Source of the DNA: Pyrinomonadaceae bacterium | GTDB taxonomy: Bacteria > Acidobacteriota > Blastocatellia > Pyrinomonadales > Pyrinomonadaceae | Reading direction: 5' to 3' | Assembly (NCBI GenBank): GCA_025937955.1 | Contig: JAICQI010000068.1 | Span: 1 to 13,098, forward strand | DNA: 13,098 nt | Part shown: positions 1-6,671 of the stretch, piece by piece | How positions within the stretch are numbered: position 1 is the stretch's first letter | Layout of the letters: each line of letters opens with the position of its first letter | The notes under the pieces: model-generated | Database searches by the model: none | The model's input: the letters and a program-made list of their open reading frames with translations, nothing else | What the model was told of the DNA's origin: nothing | Made by a program: the position numbers and the translations under genes

Positions 1-212
1 CGTGCGCGATCGCGAATGTGAACATCGAGGGGATTGATCCGACGGCGATCGGAACTTATCTCTTCAACAAGCATCGCGTCTTCACAACCCCGATCATCCA
101 TGACGAATTCAAGGGCATCCGCATCACGCCCAACGTCTACACCACCCTCGGCGAGCTCGACCGCTTCTGTAATCTGATGGAATCCATTGCCCGCAAAGGC
201 CTTCCAACTTAA
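1..212 (+). CDS. Class V aminotransferase, C-terminal fragment (isopenicillin-N-epimerase-like)
   Basis: This is the end of a gene that enters from the left edge; the open frame runs through position 3 without a start, so the GTG at 18 is only an internal codon. The 69 or so visible residues end in a stretch reading RITPNVYTTLGELDRFC, the typical last strand and helix of PLP-dependent class V aminotransferases of the isopenicillin N epimerase / cysteine desulfurase-like group. The arginine in this region of the family helps bind the substrate carboxylate. The PLP lysine and most of the fold lie outside the window, so the substrate cannot be told. A cysteine desulfurase is possible, but the visible end fits the epimerase-like branch better. 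The gene ends with TAA at 210-212, and no clear terminator follows. Confidence 0.75.
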   Translation, partial: CAIANVNIEGIDPTAIGTYLFNKHRVFTTPIIHDEFKGIRITPNVYTTLGELDRFCNLMESIARKGLPT

Positions 213-253
213 GCCGCGGAACCCTGCCCATCGTGCGGGCGTAAAGCAGATGG

Positions 254-262
254 TGCTAGAAT
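254..262 (+). promoter_or_regulatory. Candidate extended -10 promoter for the 87-aa gene/ispH unit
   Basis: The bases TGCTAGAAT match the extended -10 form TGnTATAAT with one mismatch. There is no good -35 hexamer at the usual distance, which is normal for extended -10 promoters. A start near 269 would leave a leader of about 20 bases before the strong ribosome site at 275-282. This is pattern reading only. Confidence 0.35.
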
Positions 263-289
263 GCCTGTGGAGTTGGAGGGGGTTTTATC

Positions 290-553
290 ATGCAGGATGC
301 GCGAGACCCGGTTTGTGAAGTTAAAGACGCCGTTTGCGACGGCCTGCGCAAAATGGGTGACTTTTCCTACGCAATTTTGCCAAAAGACGTGGCCCACGCG
401 CTCGGTGACCTCAAGAAGGCCGTGCTGAGCCAGATACGGTCCTGTCTGGAACGGGACATCATGTGGATCGACGACCGTGTCGCCGGTGGCGATCGGCTGC
501 GCGAAGAGTGGCGTGAGAAGTGTCAACAACAAACATCGGCTGAGCAAATGTAA
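290..553 (+). CDS. Small hypothetical protein translationally coupled to ispH
   Basis: I do not recognise this 87-residue protein. The start is well supported: GGAGGGGG at 275-282 lies seven bases before ATG 290. The product is soluble and rich in charged residues, with no signal peptide or membrane segment, and looks mostly helical (for example GDLKKAVLSQIRSCLERD and the final DRLREEWREKCQQQ). It has four cysteines, but they are not arranged as a clear metal site. Its last codon ATG is followed by TAA and then directly by the ispH ATG, so the two genes have no bases between them and ispH has no strong ribosome site of its own. That arrangement points to one transcript with coupled translation. 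A role tied to IspH, such as an accessory or regulatory one, is a guess from position alone. Confidence 0.75.
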   Translation: MQDARDPVCEVKDAVCDGLRKMGDFSYAILPKDVAHALGDLKKAVLSQIRSCLERDIMWIDDRVAGGDRLREEWREKCQQQTSAEQM

Positions 554-1399
554 ATGGAAGTCTTACTGGCAGACGAATACGGATTCTGTTTCGGCGTCGA
601 GCGCGCCGTCGAAATGGTGGAAGATGCAGTTGAAGAAGGCGTGCGCCCGATTCGCTCGCTTGGACCTCTGATTCACAACGCGCAGGAAATGGAGCGCCTC
701 GGCGCCCGTGGTGTTTCGACCATCGACTCACCAGACGAGGCCGGCGCCGACACCATCGCAGTCATTCGCGCGCACGGAGTGACGCCGCAAGTGCAGCGCG
801 AGTTGGAAGAACGCGCCGCAAAAGTCATTGATGCAACTTGCCCGTTCGTGACGCGCGTGCAGCATCTCGCCGAGCGCGCCGCGCGACAGGGACGCGACGT
901 GGTCGTCGCAGGCAATCCGGATCATCCGGAGATGATCGGCGTGGTTGGTTATGCGCCTGACAATACTTACGTCGTGCGTGACGCAAGCGAAGTAGCCAAA
1001 CTTCCAGCTTTGCGATCACCGTTAGTCGTTTCACAGACGACGATCAAGTTGCAGACGTTTTTGGAAGTCGCTGAAGCAGTGCGTGAGAAGGCTGATACAG
1101 AGCCGCAGGTAGTCAACACGATCTGCTCCGCCACTCGCGATCGACAGGATGCGGCGCGAGCATTGGCCGGACAAGTCGATGCCTTTTACGTAATCGGCGG
1201 GCGCCACTCATCCAACAGCGTTAAGTTGTTAGCGGTTTGCCAGGAACAATGCGCGAAGAGCTTTTTGATTGAAACTCCTGCTGAGATAAATCCGGCTGAT
1301 TTGAAGAACGTGAAGAAAGTTGGCGTGACCGCCGGTGCTTCAACTCCCAACTGGCTCATCGATCAAGTAGTTGAGCGACTTCACCAACTGGGACAGTAG
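554..1399 (+). CDS. ispH: 4-hydroxy-3-methylbut-2-enyl diphosphate reductase (IspH/LytB)
   Basis: IspH is the last enzyme of the MEP isoprenoid pathway. It reduces HMBPP to IPP and DMAPP in the cytoplasm with an iron-sulfur cluster. The 281-residue length is typical of the short bacterial form. All three cluster cysteines are visible: Cys12 in FCFGV, Cys96 in DATCPFV and Cys191 in NTICSATRDRQ. The substrate-contact residues are also present: His41 in LIHN, His124 and the proton-relay Glu126 in DHPEMIG, and the GGRHSSNS loop near 215-222. The late TAGAST motif (about 259-264) is intact. The start at 554 follows the previous stop directly; the weak purine run before it suggests translation by coupling. 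The protein should be active. The gene ends exactly where the convergent neighbour ends, with no bases between. Confidence 0.97.
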   Translation: MEVLLADEYGFCFGVERAVEMVEDAVEEGVRPIRSLGPLIHNAQEMERLGARGVSTIDSPDEAGADTIAVIRAHGVTPQVQRELEERAAKVIDATCPFVTRVQHLAERAARQGRDVVVAGNPDHPEMIGVVGYAPDNTYVVRDASEVAKLPALRSPLVVSQTTIKLQTFLEVAEAVREKADTEPQVVNTICSATRDRQDAARALAGQVDAFYVIGGRHSSNSVKLLAVCQEQCAKSFLIETPAEINPADLKNVKKVGVTAGASTPNWLIDQVVERLHQLGQ

Positions 1400-1996
1400 T
1401 TACAACTCTTCCGCCTGATCGAGTGCGTTCACGAGTTGGCGCGCTTCTTCCGATCCATATTCGACAACCTGCCTGCGCAGCGCCGCGCGCGCGGTCTCAG
1501 CATCAACAGGATCGTTGAGCAAACTGTACAACACGGAAATCGGGCAGCGCGCGAGTGCTTCATTCGCAAGCTCGCGCACGACTTTGTCTTCAGAGCGCGC
1601 TAGCTCGCAGATCTCGCTCGGCGGAAACCGTGAAGTGAGAGCGTCGGCGAGCGAATCGATGCGGCGATAGTCTCTTTGCACCTGGGCACGTCGGACGAGT
1701 TGCGTGAATACTTCCGCTGATTCGGTCTGCTCCAACAGCACTGCCGCGCACGTGTCCGCGATGGATTTCAGTTTCCCACCTTTTTCAGGGTCGAGTGCTT
1801 TTTCGGCGGCGCGATCGTCGAGTGCGGTGAGGAAACGGCTGAGCTCGAGATCGGCGCGGGCGTCGTAGTGGAAGTTACGCGACGATGGTGTTCCGGAGCC
1901 TCCAGATTGCAGGGCCCGCTCGACTAACCCGCGCGTGGCCGGCCGAAGCTCAGACCAGGCGTTGGCGATGCCGCTACCGAAATCGTCGATCCTCAT
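1400..1996 (-). CDS. Hypothetical helical protein, possibly HEAT-like
   Basis: I do not recognise this 198-residue protein. It has no signal peptide or membrane segment and looks almost wholly helical. From about residue 95 to the end, amphipathic helices recur with alanine- and leucine-rich faces (for example KVVRELANEALARC, then ISVLYSLLNDP, then ARAALRRQVV). This resembles a HEAT or other alpha-alpha repeat scaffold, but no repeat is clean enough to assign a family. It starts at ATG 1994-1996, 21 bases after the stop of the 74-aa gene, so the two probably share a transcript. No clear Shine-Dalgarno site is visible before the start, which leaves a small doubt about its position. Its stop (TAA, 1402-1400) touches the ispH stop. 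Confidence 0.75.
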   Translation of the reverse strand: MRIDDFGSGIANAWSELRPATRGLVERALQSGGSGTPSSRNFHYDARADLELSRFLTALDDRAAEKALDPEKGGKLKSIADTCAAVLLEQTESAEVFTQLVRRAQVQRDYRRIDSLADALTSRFPPSEICELARSEDKVVRELANEALARCPISVLYSLLNDPVDAETARAALRRQVVEYGSEEARQLVNALDQAEEL

Positions 1997-2017
1997 AGAA
2001 CGGCGTACTATACCCTA

Positions 2018-2242
2018 TTAACTGGCGATATTGTGATCCTTAATCTCCGCGATCGTCGGAAACGGGATCTTCACGATTTGCCCATTAGCAATTTCCATCT
2101 TAACGCTGGGAGTGGTGAGAGCCTGGGTTGTCTTCATGCTACGAACTGTTCCACGCACCCGCCGGCCATCCGTGGTAATGATCTCCACGTTGTCTTTGCC
2201 GTAAAGGGGTTGCAGCGCCGCGAGTGCTTTGGTGATTTCCAC
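2018..2242 (-). CDS. Small beta-rich hypothetical protein (SH3/Sm-like fold suspected)
   Basis: This is a 74-residue protein of unknown function. The start is GTG at 2242-2240, supported by GGGAGGG at 2257-2251 eight bases upstream; the nearer ATG at 2250-2248 is in another frame. After a short helix (residues 1-15) the chain alternates short strands and turns: VEIITTDGRRVRGTVRSM, then a loop, then VKMEIANGQIVKIPFPTIAE. Strand, G-x-x-V/I-x-G-x-V and a final strand pattern is what small SH3-like or Sm-like barrels look like, so nucleic-acid or protein binding is possible. That is a fold impression, not a family match. It leads a likely two-gene unit with the helical protein that follows at 1996. 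Confidence 0.7.
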   Translation of the reverse strand: MEITKALAALQPLYGKDNVEIITTDGRRVRGTVRSMKTTQALTTPSVKMEIANGQIVKIPFPTIAEIKDHNIAS

Positions 2243-2332
2243 AGTGACATCCCTCCCGAGATTTAGGGGAATATTGCCTTTAAGTTGCGCGGAAGTCTAT
2301 CGACCGAGCCAGATGCAACCAGAAAACATCAT

Positions 2333-2361
2333 TTGGCGTATAGTCCCTGTCCGTGTATTCT
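2333..2361 (+). promoter_or_regulatory. Candidate sigma-70-type promoter for the PDZ gene
   Basis: TTGGCG at 2333-2338 and TATTCT at 2356-2361 are separated by 17 bases, each matching four of six consensus bases. The start of transcription would lie about 30 bases before the ATG at 2397. It sits in the divergent gap between the 74-aa gene and the PDZ gene. The matches are modest. Confidence 0.3.
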
Positions 2362-2396
2362 TCGACTTAAACACCAAATAATAGGTGGGTTCTGCT

Positions 2397-3338
2397 ATGT
2401 CGCAGGAATTAGAAGTAACTTGCTCAAACTGTCATTCGCGAATGCCGTCAGATCTACGATTCTGCCGGAATTGCGGATTTCGACTGACTCACAACATGGG
2501 AGGTTACACCGGCAGTAACCAGTACCTTGCTCCTGGTGAAGCGCCCACTGCCGTCCTGCCGGCGACTCAGAAGAAGAAGAAACGGCGGATGAGTGGCATG
2601 TCGTGGATCTTTATTGGCTTGCTCGTGTTTTTCATCGGCGCGGCGGCGTTCACAGCGCTCGTGGCTCCGATGAAGAAGAGAGCAGAGGTCGCGCGCGAGC
2701 GGGCACCCGAAATTAAGTCCTATTTCGGCGTTAATGAATTCAACCAAACTGACGAGGGCGTGATCTTCGAGTGCGTGAGCGCGCCGGGCGGACCCGCGGA
2801 CAAGGCCGGGCTGGTGGGCGGCGACGTGATTCTGAGTGTCGACGGACAGCCTATTCACGATGAAGATCAGATGACAGAGTTGATTAGTCGAACGCCGATC
2901 GGAAAAACTCTCGATATCGAATACTTGCGAGATGGCGAAAAGAAGACCACAAAATTGACGACGATCTCACTGGATGATCACCGGCGTTTGGTCAGGGACT
3001 TCGATCGGCGCCCGGAGGGACGCGGTCAGTTTGGTTACGACGACGACAACGCGGAGACAATCCCGGTTCCCGGAACAAAGATCCGAGGCGTGATTTTGAA
3101 TAGTATTCTGAATAGCCGTCCGGCGGATCTTGCGGGGATTAGAAATGGTGACATCGTGGTCGAGTTTGATGGCGTGCCGATTCGCCACGAACAGGAGTTT
3201 CTGATGCGTGTGCGCCGCGCGCTGCCTTACACCACGGTGAAAGTGGTAGTGATGCGTCCGAAGGGCGAGCCCCCCGTCGAGGGACAAATGCCAGAGTTTG
3301 AGAAATTAGAGATTCCGGTGAAGATGGGTAAGCAGTAA
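2397..3338 (+). CDS. Zinc-ribbon, single-pass membrane protein with two PDZ domains
   Basis: I chose ATG 2397 over the upstream in-frame GTG at 2385 because AGGTGG (2383-2388) lies eight bases before this ATG and overlaps the GTG. The 313-residue product has a zinc ribbon with Cys9/Cys12 and Cys23/Cys26 (CSNC and CRNC). A linker ending in a Lys/Arg-rich patch (about 59-64) follows, then one membrane segment at about 69-90. Two PDZ domains lie at about 108-192 (GPADKAGLVGGDVILSVDG) and 210-308 (RPADLAGIRNGDIVVEFDG). The basic patch before the membrane segment puts the zinc ribbon in the cytoplasm and the PDZ pair outside. No protease domain is present, so unlike DegP or RseP it is a binding or scaffold protein, perhaps one that recognises exposed C-termini in the periplasm. 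The stop overlaps the first base of a palindromic repeat. Confidence 0.9.
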   Translation: MSQELEVTCSNCHSRMPSDLRFCRNCGFRLTHNMGGYTGSNQYLAPGEAPTAVLPATQKKKKRRMSGMSWIFIGLLVFFIGAAAFTALVAPMKKRAEVARERAPEIKSYFGVNEFNQTDEGVIFECVSAPGGPADKAGLVGGDVILSVDGQPIHDEDQMTELISRTPIGKTLDIEYLRDGEKKTTKLTTISLDDHRRLVRDFDRRPEGRGQFGYDDDNAETIPVPGTKIRGVILNSILNSRPADLAGIRNGDIVVEFDGVPIRHEQEFLMRVRRALPYTTVKVVVMRPKGEPPVEGQMPEFEKLEIPVKMGKQ

Positions 3339-3417
3339 TTAGCCACAGATAACACGGATTTCATACACAGATTAAAAGAAAATCCGTGAATGAAATCCGT
3401 GTTCATCTGTGGCTAAT
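3338..3417. repeat. Palindromic element 1 (A-type), between convergent genes
   Basis: This is an 80-base imperfect palindrome. The outer 27 bases of each side pair (3338-3364 with 3390-3417), broken only by one unpaired base at 3404, leaving a loop of about 25 bases. Each arm is built from repeated seven-base units: CACAGAT at 3344, CACGGAT at 3353 and CACAGAT at 3366, with the reverse forms at 3382, 3395 and 3405. It fills the gap between the PDZ gene stop (3336-3338) and the convergent stop at 3419-3421. There is no run of T after the stem on either strand, so it is not a classic terminator. Confidence 0.9.
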
Positions 3418-3418
3418 T

Positions 3419-3745
3419 CTATTTCGAAACGTAATCACGCATTCTCGCTTCCATCTCGAGTTTCACGTCTTCGCGTTCTTCTTCAGTCTCGTCTGGCTCG
3501 AAAGCCTCGAACAAAGCATATTGAGTTTGCGACAGCAGCCGCAGTTCCCACGCTTCACGATTGTTATGGGAGGGACGTGAAAACCACAGCGCATCAAAAC
3601 TCGCCTCTTTAACCGAAACTTGGTCGAGTAGTTGCTCTTTCTCAAGCACTGCCTGTGTCGCCGGTTGCAGCACCACACTGCGCAATTCCCAACCGTACTT
3701 GCGATAGGTCGCCAACAGTTCCATAAATAATTCCGCACTCATCAT
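3419..3745 (-). CDS. Hypothetical 108-aa acidic-tailed protein
   Basis: I do not recognise this protein. It begins with two consecutive ATG codons (3745 and 3742); AAGGG lies a few bases upstream of the first, in the right range. The product is soluble, without a signal peptide or membrane segment. The first half contains a helix (ELFMELLATYRKYGWELRSV) that resembles small proteins of the type 'YGWE-x-RSVVL', followed by a mixed alpha/beta stretch. The last third is strongly acidic (DETEEEREDVK). Its stop lies two bases beyond a palindromic repeat, and it is divergent from the M15-like gene with 76 bases between the starts. No function can be assigned. Confidence 0.75.
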   Translation of the reverse strand: MMSAELFMELLATYRKYGWELRSVVLQPATQAVLEKEQLLDQVSVKEASFDALWFSRPSHNNREAWELRLLSQTQYALFEAFEPDETEEEREDVKLEMEARMRDYVSK

Positions 3746-3778
3746 TGCAAACCCTTATCGCAGTTCAGCCTAGCACAG

Positions 3779-3808
3779 TTGACCGCCTGAATCAGCCGCC
3801 ACTATCAT
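3779..3808 (+). promoter_or_regulatory. Strong sigma-70-type promoter for the M15-like gene
   Basis: TTGACC (3779-3784) and TATCAT (3803-3808) each match five of six consensus bases and are 18 bases apart. This is the best promoter match in the window. Transcription would start near 3815, only about seven bases before the ATG at 3822, which leaves no room for a ribosome site there. Confidence 0.55.
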
Positions 3809-3821
3809 CTTTTGCTTTGGA

Positions 3822-4736
3822 ATGTTTCTGCCAACTCTGATATTGATTGCAAGCGGGGTGATGCCGATCCTGGGAAACATGTCAACACAGCCAATGACTT
3901 CAAACTCACTGCGAGACTCGAACAACCTCAAAGAACCAACTCCTTTTTACGAAGCCCTCGCAAAGGCCCTCAAGAAACGGAAGATCAAACTGGAGAACAT
4001 CTGTCCTCCGTCCGATCCCGTGTCGCGGCGGATCCTCGAGGAGTACGGCGCGATCTTCGTTGCCGACAAGAAGGTGACGCCGCCGCCGGTCTGCATCTTC
4101 ACGAATGAAGAACAGGTGGCGAAGTTTCAGGACGACGCGGGTTATGAAGCGGAACTAATTGGCTACGACGAAGTTGAGCTCCAGCCAGAAGCGCTGAAGA
4201 AGCTAAACAAAGCGCGCGAAGAAGCCCAGAAAGAAGGTTTGGATATCACACCGCGCGACGGCGCGGAGGCCGCGCGACGCAATTACGAAGACAGCGTGCG
4301 TTTGTGGAACTCGCGTTTTGAGCCGGCACTCCACTACTGGCAGTCGCAAGGGCGGCTCACGGCGGAGCAGGTCGCGCGCTTGCGAAGCTTACCGCTCTCG
4401 CAACAAATTGCCGAAGTGTTAGAGCTCGAGAAGTCCGGGATCTATTTCAGCAAAGACCTTTCCAAATCGATTCTCTACTCGATCGCAGCTCCAGGAACGT
4501 CGCAACACATCGCAATGCTCGCGTTCGACGTGAACGAATTTGAAAATCCGCGCGTGCGCGAAATCATGGCGAAGCACGGCTGGTTCCAAACCGTACTCAG
4601 CGACCTCCCACACTTCACCTTTCTCGGTTTGAAGGAAAAAGACCTCCCAAAGCACGGATTGCGCAGCCTTGAGATCAATGGACAGGTATTCTGGATTCCC
4701 AATGTACCCGGTGTGCATCCGGGTCTGGATAAGTAG
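3822..4736 (+). CDS. Secreted M15-like peptidase (VanY/D-Ala-D-Ala carboxypeptidase family)
   Basis: The C-terminal third carries the zinc site of M15 peptidases, which trim D-Ala or other bonds in peptidoglycan stems. It has PGTSQHIAMLAFDV with His229 and Asp236, then KHGWF, then DLPHF with Asp261 and His264. VanY and VanX usually have Glu, not Asp, at the position of Asp261; Asp is known in the M15C endolysin branch, so activity is likely but the substrate is open. The first 18 residues are hydrophobic (MFLPTLILIASGVMPILG) and could be a signal peptide or anchor, but they lack the usual Lys/Arg. Residues 30-110 are unassigned. The start is uncertain: ATG 3822 has no ribosome site and lies just after a strong promoter, and ATG 3861 or 3879 are alternatives that would lose the signal-like stretch. 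Confidence 0.8.
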   Translation: MFLPTLILIASGVMPILGNMSTQPMTSNSLRDSNNLKEPTPFYEALAKALKKRKIKLENICPPSDPVSRRILEEYGAIFVADKKVTPPPVCIFTNEEQVAKFQDDAGYEAELIGYDEVELQPEALKKLNKAREEAQKEGLDITPRDGAEAARRNYEDSVRLWNSRFEPALHYWQSQGRLTAEQVARLRSLPLSQQIAEVLELEKSGIYFSKDLSKSILYSIAAPGTSQHIAMLAFDVNEFENPRVREIMAKHGWFQTVLSDLPHFTFLGLKEKDLPKHGLRSLEINGQVFWIPNVPGVHPGLDK

Positions 4737-4809
4737 ATTTTAGCCGCAGATGAACGCAGATAAACGCCGATTCTGATCTGCGTCATCCGCGAAAATCTGT
4801 GGCTAAAAT
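4737..4809. repeat. Palindromic element 2 (G-type)
   Basis: The outer 15 bases (4737-4751 and 4795-4809) pair with a single G-T wobble. Inside, the left arm holds CGCAGAT-like units (4745, 4755) and CGCCGAT (4765), and the right arm partly mirrors them. It begins with the base after the TAG stop of the M15-like gene and lies between two genes of the same direction. TTTT follows the right arm after one A-run, so weak terminator action in the forward direction is possible. Confidence 0.85.
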
Positions 4810-4901
4810 TTTGCTTAAGATGTAAACTACGGAGCCTCTTCCCCCAGCCCAAACGAAAAAATGATTTCGATATCGACCTTTTCACCCGAAGGAAGGTCAC
4901 A

Positions 4902-6554
4902 ATGGATGTCCCCCAATTTATCGCCGGCAGATTCAGAATAGAGCGCGAAATCGGTACCGGTGGCATGGGAACGGTTTACCTTGCCACGCATCTCGATCTC
5001 GAACGACCTGTCGCAGTCAAAATCATCAGACGCGAGTTTGCCAGTGATGCCGACGTCGCCGATCGCTTCCTGCGCGAAGCGCGCACGATGGCGAAGCTGC
5101 GCCATCCGAACGCGGCGATGATCCTGGACGTGGGGAACCTGCCTGACGGCCGTCACTTCATCGTGATGGAGTTTGTCGAAGGCGAGACACTCTCACAAGC
5201 ACTCGCACGCGAAGGCCGCTTCTCGTTCACGCGGTCAGTCGGCATCGCCACCCAGATTTGCGACGTCCTCGAAGAAGCACACCGGCTCGGGATCGTCCAC
5301 CGCGACTTAAAACCTTCAAACATACTGCTCGGCAAGCGTGGTGTATGCGTGCTCGATTTCGGAGTCGCCAAAGTTTTGGCTTCATCGGCTGAATCCACCG
5401 CCACACATGCGAGCACCGGCTCAGGGCAGTTGATCGGAACGCCGCGCTACATGTCGCCCGAGCAGTGTTTGGGGCAGCGAGTTGGTGCGCGCAGCGATCT
5501 CTACAGTCTCGGAGTTTTGTTGTACGAAATGCTCGCGGGTCGACCACCGTTTGTAGATCCGCTGCAATCGGCGTTGTTAGTGAAACAAGCGACTGTACCG
5601 GCGCCGCCGTTGCCGCGGTTAAGGCAGGACATTCCGCGACCGCTGGCGCTGGCTGTTCATGGTTTGCTCGCCAAGCGACCGGAGGATCGGCCACGCACGG
5701 CGGCGATGGCCAAGCTGCTTTTGGAGCGCAGTCTCACGCAGTCTGATCGCACGCTGCCTGACATGGAGCCGTTGTCGGCGATGGTGGCGGCGGCTGATGC
5801 AGGACGAGGTCTCGTTTTTAGAGTGGGCGCGCCGCTTTTTCTGGTAACGAGTTTCAGCGCGCTGCTGGCGTGGGGATATACAGGCGGACAGACTGCGACT
5901 GCACCAAAGATTCCGGAGGAAGCACTTCCCGTTGCCGCGTCCAGGGTGCAGATGACGCCGGCCTCGTGGCGAAATGAGACTGCGCCAGTCACCGGAACGC
6001 GTGAGAGCCGAATGCCGGTGGAACAGTTATCACTCGATCAGGCACGCAAGATTGCTGCGCGATTTACGCGCGGCGGTTCGGTCGGGCCACTGGAGATCGT
6101 CGATACTGATTCAGGCCCCGCGATTGTCGTAGTGAACAATCAGCGCAAGGCGGGCACGACAAATTTCCTCTTACTGCAAAAACGCGATGGGAAGTACCGG
6201 CTCAGCGCTCAGGGACGGCTCGACACGAAGGACTTCAGTCATGCAAGTTGGAGTGCGGATGTCGTTGACGCCGATGAAGACGGTTACCAGGAATTGTTGT
6301 TCGTTGGGAAGGATTCCCGCGAGAGAGGAAACCTGAGACGATTGATCCTCTTTGTGCCAAACGACAAACGAACTTACTCGGCGCAGATGACAGGGGAAAC
6401 CACCGCCCGCGGGACCCCGCGCATGCAGTGGCTCTCTAACGCCGCCGGAACGGAAGCCGCAGCCTACAGAATAGCCCTCCGCCAAAAAGCACGCGCGATC
6501 GTGTCGAAAAGAAATAAGCCACAGATGAACACGGATTACACAGATAATAAATAA
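4902..6554 (+). CDS. Membrane Hanks-type Ser/Thr protein kinase with external sensor-like domain
   Basis: GGAAGG (4891-4896) lies five bases before ATG 4902. The 550-residue product starts with a complete kinase domain (about 10-275): glycine loop GTGGMGTVY (18-26), ATP lysine Lys40, Glu59, catalytic HRDLKPSN (133-140), DFG (152-154) and SPE (185-187). All catalytic residues are present, so it should phosphorylate Ser/Thr on partner proteins in the cytoplasm. A single membrane segment follows at about 305-326. The outer part (about 375-535) has beta-rich sequence with a calcium-loop motif D456-x-D-x-D-G-x-x-E464, as in FG-GAP/VCBS propeller repeats, and is probably the signal-receiving part. 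It has no PASTA repeats. The last 12 or so codons (KPQMNTDYTDNK) and the stop lie within a palindromic repeat, so the original C-terminus was probably different. Confidence 0.93.
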   Translation: MDVPQFIAGRFRIEREIGTGGMGTVYLATHLDLERPVAVKIIRREFASDADVADRFLREARTMAKLRHPNAAMILDVGNLPDGRHFIVMEFVEGETLSQALAREGRFSFTRSVGIATQICDVLEEAHRLGIVHRDLKPSNILLGKRGVCVLDFGVAKVLASSAESTATHASTGSGQLIGTPRYMSPEQCLGQRVGARSDLYSLGVLLYEMLAGRPPFVDPLQSALLVKQATVPAPPLPRLRQDIPRPLALAVHGLLAKRPEDRPRTAAMAKLLLERSLTQSDRTLPDMEPLSAMVAAADAGRGLVFRVGAPLFLVTSFSALLAWGYTGGQTATAPKIPEEALPVAASRVQMTPASWRNETAPVTGTRESRMPVEQLSLDQARKIAARFTRGGSVGPLEIVDTDSGPAIVVVNNQRKAGTTNFLLLQKRDGKYRLSAQGRLDTKDFSHASWSADVVDADEDGYQELLFVGKDSRERGNLRRLILFVPNDKRTYSAQMTGETTARGTPRMQWLSNAAGTEAAAYRIALRQKARAIVSKRNKPQMNTDYTDNK

Positions 6555-6586
6555 ATCCGTGTATGAATCCGTGTTTATCTGTGGCT
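6517..6586. repeat. Palindromic element 3 (A-type), overlapping the kinase 3' end
   Basis: Bases 6517-6537 pair with 6566-6586 over 21 positions with one G-T wobble, giving a long stem with a 28-base interior. The units CACAGAT (6520), CACGGAT (6529) and CACAGAT (6538) recur at about ten-base spacing. The left half is translated as the kinase C-terminal tail, and the kinase stop (6552-6554) lies in the loop. Confidence 0.9.
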
Positions 6587-6671
6587 AAAATCTCTTTCCT
6601 GTACAATTTTCGACGGTCAAGATAACCTTTTCCCCACGGCCAACATCAATTTGCAGCATATGGAGTTATCA

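Noticed and set aside
209..731. Minus-strand open frames opposite the 87-aa gene and ispH
   Set aside because: They overlap well-supported plus-strand genes, have no family resemblance and show the Arg/Ala-rich composition of shadow frames.
3338..3417. Palindromic elements as ordinary rho-independent terminators
   Set aside because: The stems are long and of mixed GC content, with large loops, and lack a consistent T run after the stem on either strand; only element 2 has a short T stretch nearby.
5227..5992. Long minus-strand frames opposite the kinase gene
   Set aside because: The plus strand codes for a kinase with every catalytic motif; the opposite frames are antisense shadows of high-GC coding sequence.
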